NCBI GenBank assembly: GCA_001662425.1
Contig: BDDC01000001.1
Span: 276,032 to 340,031, forward strand
DNA length: 64,000 nt
Source: Chlamydomonas sphaeroides
Lineage: Eukaryota > Chlorophyta > Chlorophyceae > Chlamydomonadales > Chlamydomonadaceae
Direction of reading: 5' to 3'
The position numbers were made by a program, and so were the translations under genes. This document shows, piece by piece, positions 58,101 through 64,000 of this stretch (positions within the stretch are counted from its first letter, which is position 1; each line of letters opens with the position of its first letter). Under the pieces are notes generated by a model that ran no database searches, was not told where the DNA came from, and was given only the letters and a program-made list of their open reading frames with translations.

Positions 58101-59158
58101 CCCGGGCAGCACGGGCGTGGCCGCCATCTCAGCCAGCAGCGTGTCGACGTAGCGCTCCATGCGGGACTCCACCCCTGCAGGGCGGGGTAGGGTGGGGAGG
58201 ACGAGGTGGAGTTCCGCGCGCTTGCAAGCTATCCGCGGTATGCAGCACTCCACGCGCGACTCCATTCCTGCCGCCAATCGAACTGTCAGTCCACCCAGGG
58301 AGCGGCTGTGGCATCCAGCGAACGAGCCTGGAGCGCTGCAAAGCGCTGCAAAGCGCTGCAAAGCGCTGAATACGGGGCTGTACACCTGCCGCCAGACGGG
58401 GAAGGTCTACCAAGGGAGAGGCTGCGGCCCCAGCGGATGATCACATGTGTGTGCCTAGGTGAGCCTCAAGACCCGCGCAGCCAGGGCGGGGCTGGGAAGG
58501 CGACGCAGGGCTCTGCAAGGCCGGCCGGAAGGTGGGTGCTGGGAGGTGATGCTGGGATGGCGGTGGTTGCTGGGTGCAGTTGCGGGCGGGCCGAATGGCG
58601 AGTGACGTGCAGGGAGGTGGCGAGCTACGAGAAGGCGCCGGGGCGTCGCGGGGCTCACGTGGCGCGGTCAGGTCCTTGCCGACGGCCTCAACTGCGGGAG
58701 GAGAGGGCACGGTTGCAATCTGTTGCGACTGCTGCGGACTTCTAGTCCAGAAATTGCTGGCGTTCACCCTTTTTGTTTACAAAGGTCACACCTGGGAAGT
58801 CGCAGTAGAAGCATTTCCGCTTGCAGAAGGGCAGGTGGATGTAGGCAGCGCGGACGGCGGGTGTGCGGCCGCTGGTGCTGGCGGGGCCGTCCGCGCGCCG
58901 AGAGGCCGGCGCGCCGGGCACCTGAGCGCCGGACGGCACCTGGGCGCCAGGCGGGCTGTTGCCGTTGCTATCTGTATCTGGCGACTGGGTTGTGCGGGAG
59001 CTATCAAGGGCATCGCGGGCCGCGGCCGCTGGGGGCCCAGCAGCGGTGCGGGTGGCGCCGCGTGTCTGCAGAAGGCGCGGGGCTGCAACGTGTGGCAGCA
59101 GCCCGCGACGCGAGCCCAAGCATAGGCTCTGCGTTGCCCTTCTCAGCGCGCCACGCAT
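55143..59158 (-). CDS. hemW: HemW/RSAD1-like radical SAM protein (heme chaperone family)
   Basis: Eight exons: 59158-58792, 58174-58068, 57748-57560, 57094-56894, 56615-56484, 56198-56094, 55870-55757, 55583-55143, in phase, 551 aa. The ATG at 59158 begins an Arg-rich presequence (MRGALRRATQSLCLGSRRG), probably mitochondrial. The radical SAM domain follows: AYIHLPFCKRKCFYCDF with the CxxxCxxC iron-sulfur motif, FFGGGTPSLL, EVSMEADPGTF, SRLSVGVQAF, SLDLISGLPGLTREQW, DHVSVYDLQ, VSNYARPGHRCAHNQVYW and GLGAASYL. A HemN_C-type winged-helix region closes the protein (LLLDTIMLRLRT). The residue after the third Cys is Asp rather than a fourth Cys, the HemW rather than HemN pattern. The likely role is heme handling or delivery rather than coproporphyrinogen oxidation. 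Introns 6 and 7 appear to use GC donors (56093, 55756). Confidence 0.88.
57115..57150. repeat. short GC-rich tandem repeat in an intron
   Basis: Three copies of a GGTGCAGGGGC-type unit in the intron between exons 3 and 4 of the HemW-like gene. Confidence 0.6.
58330..58369. repeat. 10-bp tandem repeat in an intron
   Basis: About four copies of GCGCTGCAAA in the first intron of the HemW-like gene. Confidence 0.8.
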
Positions 59159-59666
59159 GTAGGGCTGCTGAGGGGTCAAGACGAACGAGCGTCGGGGATT
59201 ACGAGCGGTCAGGAATTACGAGCGGTACGCAACCGCTGTGGTATGATAACGCTGAACGTCTTGCTGGTGTACAATGTCAATCATTTCACTGCTATAACGC
59301 GATGGGCACTTGCGGAATGCCCGGACGCCGTGCCGTCATGGGGGCTGACAGCGACGTGGCAAAACGCGCGTCTGCCACACTGCTACTACGATACGCAAAA
59401 TTATATAGCAATATGTGTTCGCGGACAAAAGCAGAAACCGGGCGGTAGGGGACACAACTCCGGCCCCCCTCGTCTTTGGCTGCCTTGCCATGGCTTGGCT
59501 GCGTTTAGGATAGGGCTGATGTAAGCAGCAGCCGTGAGGCAATTCTTACGCAAGAGGGAACGATGAAGGCGCGCGACGCAGCACTTGAGGAAGCCCTCAA
59601 GGACACCAACTATGGCACAAAGCCGATGGTGAATCCCCCAGCGCAAGCAGCTCTTCGGGGCGGGAA
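59159..59666. promoter_or_regulatory. divergent promoter region (HemW-like / RG-repeat genes)
   Basis: 508 bp between divergent starts. It is AT-rich at 59230-59420, including a TATATAG at 59402. A 12-bp direct repeat (ATTACGAGCGGT) occurs at about 59198 and 59215. A short plus-strand frame at 59563 (MKARDAALEEALKDTN) overlaps the next gene in another frame and is treated as leader sequence. Confidence 0.4.
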
Positions 59667-62600
59667 ATGCCGAGGAGTCGCTGGCACGTCTGGCCGGGTG
59701 GCACGTCGGGCATGGTGCCAATGGCTGCGCCCGCTGGCCCCGCGCAGGTGTACCACCCAGCATACGAGCTGTGGTACTCTGGCAACGTGATTGCTGTCAA
59801 CGGCGACCTCATCAAGGCGCGTGGATGGCGGGCGGGGTGGGGGGGGGCGCTGGGCAGCGGCGGCGTGGCCGACAGCTGCTTCTGCTTGCCTGTACAAGCC
59901 GCCCGCTGCCTGACCACAGCACGCAAGCCTTGCCCAACATGCACAAGTATTCTGTACCTGATCTACAACACTTATCGCCTCGGGTCACGGGCAGCCGCCC
60001 CGGCCTCTGTACAACCACCCCTTTCACAGCCGTGCCTTGCGCGCCTTACCGTAACGGCCTCCCACGCCACAACCGCGGCGATGCAGTCTGCTTGCGCAGT
60101 CGCGGATTGCTCCACATGCGCACAGCCCGGCACCACAGCGCCGCACCGAGCACCGCCCGACCCGACCCGTGGCGTTGCCACCACCGCCGCCGCGCCCCTC
60201 AGATAACCTATCCAGGATGGGGCGCCGAGGAAGACCACACCCTGCACAAGCTGTCGGACCGGTTGGACCGAAGCACGGTACGCCCAACAGCGGCGCAAGC
60301 GGCTCGGCCGCCCTGCTCCTGGCCCGCCCCCGCCCCCGCCGCCACCCAGACCCGTGCGTAAACTCATGGTATTGCTGCTGTGCCCGCTGCTGCAGGGCGG
60401 CCGCAAGAAGTGGCGGCCCGTTAAGGGCGCGGTTGGCGCCTGGCGCCGCGTTTACCCGACCTGGATCCCCTCCGGGCGTAAGGTGGGCCCGCCAGCAGCC
60501 GACAGCCGCGACCTCAAACCCTGGCACCTGCTGCTCCCGCAGACCCTTTGGCAGCCCCTTCTCGCCGCAATCGTGCACGGCACGGCGCACTGCCTCGCAG
60601 CGACTGCCGCGCTCATGGCAACCGGAGTGCCAAACGGATGTGCGGTTGCCCCATGCGCCCCCAGATGGACGCCGCGACCCTCAAAGCCCTCGCCGCCACC
60701 TCCAGCGGCAAGCGCCCGCGGCACTCGGGCAGCGACACCAGCGACGACGGCGACTCGGACAGCCACGATAGCGGCACCGAGCAGACTTCCTCGGGTGCGC
60801 CCTCGCAGCACGCGCCCGGCGGCGGCAGCCACGGCAGCGGCGCCACCAAGCCGTCCGCTAAGCGACCCAAAGTTGGGCCCGCGGCCGACAGGTGCGTGTG
60901 TTTGCAGGGCTTCACTGCTGAGCCCTGGGCCCGATAAAGCACCGCGGCTTCACCTGTAGGATGGAGCAAAGCTGGGACTCCCTAGCAGGTGTTGCTACTG
61001 CGACTGCTACTGCAACCGCTGCTGCAAAGCTCGCATTGTGTTCCTGCTGTGTTGGCCCGCAGGAGCGCTGGCGCCGCTTCCGGCGGCCCCGACGAGGGCC
61101 TCGGCTCGGACTCATCCACCACGGACACCAGCGATGACGACGACTACCACGTGTCGGACGCACATCGCGGCCGGGGGCGCGGCCGCGGCCGGGGGCGAGG
61201 CCGCGGTCGGGGCAGAGGCCGGGGACGGGGCCGCAGTGCCAGCGCACTTCCCGGCCCGGACGGGGAGGAGTCGGACGCGGAGGAGCCCTCCCCAGCTCGC
61301 GGCAGGGGCCGGGGGCGCGGACGCGGACGCGGACGTGGCCGAGGCGCCGGCGTCGCCGCAACGAGCCCCGGCATGGCGGGCCGGGGCCGGGGGCGTGGGA
61401 GAGGTCGAGGGCGGGGCCGGGGGCGCGGTCGGGGCTCAGCTGCTGCCGGTGGCGATGCGGCCGGCGCTGGCGGTGAGCTCGCGGCCGAGGGCGCTCAGAC
61501 TGGCGCCAAGCGGCGGCGGGTTGAGGGCATGGCCGAGTCGCCGGGCGGCGAGCGAGCGGGCCGCAGCGGCGCGCACGAAGACGAGGGCGGCGAGCACGAC
61601 GAGGGCGATGAGGGCTTCGAGGAGGGCGAGGAGGGGCACGCGAGAGGGCACGAGGAGGGGCACGCGGGAGGGCACGAGGAGGGGCACGAGGAGGGGCACG
61701 GCGAGGTCGAGGAGGAGGGCGAGGAGCACGAGGACGCGTTTCAGGACGCGGAGGAGGGCGGCCTCGACGGCGCTGCCGCCGGAGCGGGCGGTGTGGGCGC
61801 GGCGCCCGAGGCGCCGTATCCCGACGGCAATCACCACCCCCACGAGGAGGACGAGGACGAGGAGGAGGACGACGACTGTCGTATCGTGGCCGTATACGAA
61901 GTCGCGCGTAGGGAGCCGCCGCCGGCGGGCGCCCTAGCAGCGGCGGCGTACGCGCTCGCGGCCGGTGGAGGCGTCTACGCTGCCGTCATCAAGCCGGAGC
62001 AAGAGCCGCCGGGGCCACCGCCTGGGGCCGCTGGCGTCGCGGCCCGGGTTGAGGATGGCCCCGGACCCAGCGCCCGGCCGGCCGGGGCCCCGTCTCCTGC
62101 GGAGGTCTCCGCCTCGCCGTCGCCGCCGCAACACGTGCCCGGCGCTGCGGCGGCGCTGGCGGCGGTGCTGGCGGCCGCCGCCAAGGCGGCGGCGGCGGAC
62201 GTGATCGCCGCCGCGTCAGTGCAGCCGAGCGGCAGCCGGCAGTCCGGCGGCGCGGCGCCTGCGAGCGAGGCGGCGGCGGATGCGGCATTCAGGGATGCGC
62301 TGGCGGCGGGCCGCGGCGCGGCGGCGGCAGCGGCGGCGCACGGGGCCCCGCGCGAGGCGGCTCCCTCCGCAGGAGGATCTGGGGCGCACCCCTCGGCAGC
62401 CCCAGCCGCCAGCCGCGACGGCTCCTGTGGCTCCTGCCGCCGCAGCACGCGCGGCCAGCAGAGCCAGGACGCAAGCGGCGGCAGCGCCGCCCGCGCCGAG
62501 CCTTTTGGCCCTTCGACAAGGGCAGCGCAGACGACCGCCTCTGGCGGCGTCGGTTCCCCGTCCCGGAAACAGCGCGTCCCAGAGGCAGGGCCCTGCGCCG

Positions 62601-64000
62601 CGGGCTCCACTCCGGCCCAAAGCAGCGGAGCGCCGCCGCCGCCGGCCTCGCCGGCCCAGGCTGCCGCCGCCGCCGCTGCGATCACGGCCAGCGGGGAGCG
62701 TCCCGGCCCGCTGGCAGCGGCCGGAGCGGCGCCGGCAGCCGCCGACGCGGCGGCGCCTGCTGCAGCAGCGGCACCGGCAGCTGCCGGGGCCAGCACGGCC
62801 GGGGACGCGGGGCGGCCGGGCGGTGCGGGCGCCGAGTACGACGCCCACGGCGGCCTGCTGCCTGCCGCGGCCTCATCCAGCCTCAGCCGCGACGCCGCCT
62901 CGGACGCCACGGCCTCGGCAGCCGCCGCGGGGCTCTCCGACGCACAGCCGGCCGCGCAGCGGCCCGCAGCGCCGCAGGAGCAGCCGCCCTCGCCCCTCAG
63001 GGAGCCGTCGCACCGCAGCCCTGGCAAACAGCAGAAGGTTGAGGAGCCCAAAGACGAGGTGCTCTACGGAGACGGGGCCATGCTGGGGGCGCTGGTGGTG
63101 GAGGCGCAGGGCGGCGCGTCTGCCGAGCCCAAGCCAGGGCGTGGGGCAGAGGCCGAGGCCCGGGCGGGCAGCGGACCGGGGCTGACGGAGGCCATGGACG
63201 TGGACGATGTGGAGCACAACGGAGGCAGTCCGTCGGCGGGCGGGCCGGGGCCATCAGCCGGAATGTTGCCGGACGGCCACGCCCGCGTCAAACATGAAAG
63301 CGCGTTGACGGAGGCGGCGGGGCCGGCCCGGGACGCGACGGCGGCGGCCATGGACTCGGCGGCGGCGGAGGCGGAGGCGGAGGCGCAGCTCGCGGCGCAG
63401 TTTGCGGCGGAGGCGGAGGAGGACGGCAAGGACGAGCTGAGCTTTGAGGCCCGCATGTCTCTGCTGGCGAACGTGGTCAAGCAGGCGGAGGCCGAGGCCG
63501 CAGCGCGCAAGCCACCGACGCCGTCTGCAGCGGCCGGCGCCGCCGACGCGTTCACGAGCACAGGCCGCAACGGCGAGCGCCGGCGCAAGGCCGCGCGGCC
63601 GCAGCGGCAGCTGCCGCTGGCGGCGCCGCCGCCTGGCGGTGCCGCCGACGCGGTGGTGCACCTCGACGTGGGCACGCTGCTGCCGTCGCCGCGCGCCGCG
63701 CGGCCGCTGGCGGCCGCCGCCTTTGCCGCCGCCGTCAACAGAGCCGACGGCTGCGCTGTGCCGGCACTCGGCAAGCGGCCGGAGGTGGCGGCGATGCTGG
63801 CGGCGGAGGCTACTGCGGCGGTGGCAGCCGCCGCCGCCGCCGCGGCGCCTGCGGCGCCGCTGCCTCCGAGCCTGATCCCCCTTGGCAACGCGTTGCCGGC
63901 GGGGTTACCGGCGCCGGTGCCGGACCCCGCGGCGGCGGCTGTGGCTATGGCGACTGCGGCGGCGGCGGGTGTGCCGCCGCTCCTGCCGTACGCGGGGCTG
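59667..64000 (+). CDS. RG-repeat and acidic low-complexity protein with a Tudor-like N-terminal region, 3' end outside window
   Basis: Exons: 59667-59816, 60203-60277, 60396-60482, 60665-60891, 61063 to beyond 64000; phases agree and the last exon is open to the window edge (over 1150 aa so far). The N-terminal ~100 residues are ordered: YHPAYELWYSGNVIAVNGDL, ITYPGWGAEEDHTLHKL, KWRPVKGAVGAWRRVYPTW. This resembles a small beta-barrel reader such as Tudor-knot, chromo-barrel or Agenet, but by eye only. Next come Ser/Asp-rich stretches (SGSDTSDDGDSDSHDSG), an uninterrupted Arg-Gly run (61164-61437), a His/Glu/Gly repeat (GHEEGHEEGH near 61640-61700), and a long Ala/Pro-rich region with short ordered pieces (SFEARMSLLANVVKQAEAE). 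RG runs bind RNA and can be methylated, so a chromatin- or RNA-associated nuclear role is likely but inferred. The first intron seems to use a GC donor (59817). The upstream start could lie in an unseen exon. Confidence 0.65.
61164..61437 (+). repeat. coding Arg-Gly repeat
   Basis: CGGGGG/CGCGGC-type hexamers coding for three blocks of Arg-Gly dipeptides separated by Ser/Glu-containing spacers. They lie inside the last exon of the gene at 59667. Confidence 0.85.

Noticed and set aside
1..64000. Transposons, viral insertions, tRNA and rRNA genes
   Set aside because: I looked for transposase or reverse transcriptase motifs, long terminal or inverted repeats and cloverleaf-like sequences and saw none, although short or decayed elements could be missed by eye.

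Overview
The window is GC-rich nuclear DNA from a eukaryote, most likely a green alga (Chlorophyta). The evidence is about fourteen intron-rich genes with short GT-AG introns whose donors are mostly GTGCGY or GTGAGY and whose acceptors are mostly YGCAG. Coding sequence is rich in Ala, Gly, Pro and Arg, and the protein set is typically algal or plant (a secreted subtilase, PP2C, a plastid-type FKBP, an SFI1-like repeat protein). I could not place it to genus. No bacterial operon, CRISPR array, rRNA, tRNA or recognisable transposon was seen. Exon boundaries were read by eye from splice consensus and phase; almost every junction given keeps the reading frame, but single-base errors are possible.

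Layout. 1-4660 (-): subtilisin-type protease, 3' end outside the window. 5383-8177 (+): PP2C phosphatase. 10287-14891 (-): multi-pass membrane protein with a region resembling the C-terminal half of SPL1/SPL7-class proteins but no SBP zinc finger. 16294-18311 (+) and 19018-20047 (+): tandem paralogues of a Pro/Gln/Ala-rich protein, the second apparently decaying. 20740-22539 (+): small acidic protein. 23691-24629 (-): small coiled-coil protein. 25018-30461 (+): SFI1-like repeat protein, 16 exons. 31246-36134 (-): hnRNP Q-like protein with three RRMs and an RGG/GYGG tail. 36829-37402 (+): tentative small gene with a 29-bp tandem duplication at a splice acceptor. 38388-39753 (-): plastid-type FKBP. 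41166-44003 (-) TMEM65 and 44467-44955 (+) FMC1: a head-to-head pair, both expected in mitochondria. 45996-49066 (-): Gfd2/YDR514C-like RNase H-fold protein. 49246-54862 (-): GDA1/CD39 apyrase with a very large insert. 55143-59158 (-): HemW/RSAD1-like radical SAM protein. 59667 to beyond 64000 (+): RG-repeat, acidic, probably chromatin- or RNA-associated protein.

The genes do not form one pathway. They group loosely into organelle functions (FKBP in the plastid; TMEM65, FMC1 and probably the HemW-like protein in mitochondria), RNA and nuclear proteins (hnRNP Q-like, Gfd2-like, RG-repeat) and secretory or membrane proteins (subtilase, apyrase, SPL-like membrane protein). The most unusual features are the degenerating tandem paralogue, the many GC-AG introns (six of roughly one hundred), the SPL-like membrane protein without an SBP box, and the oversized insert in the apyrase.
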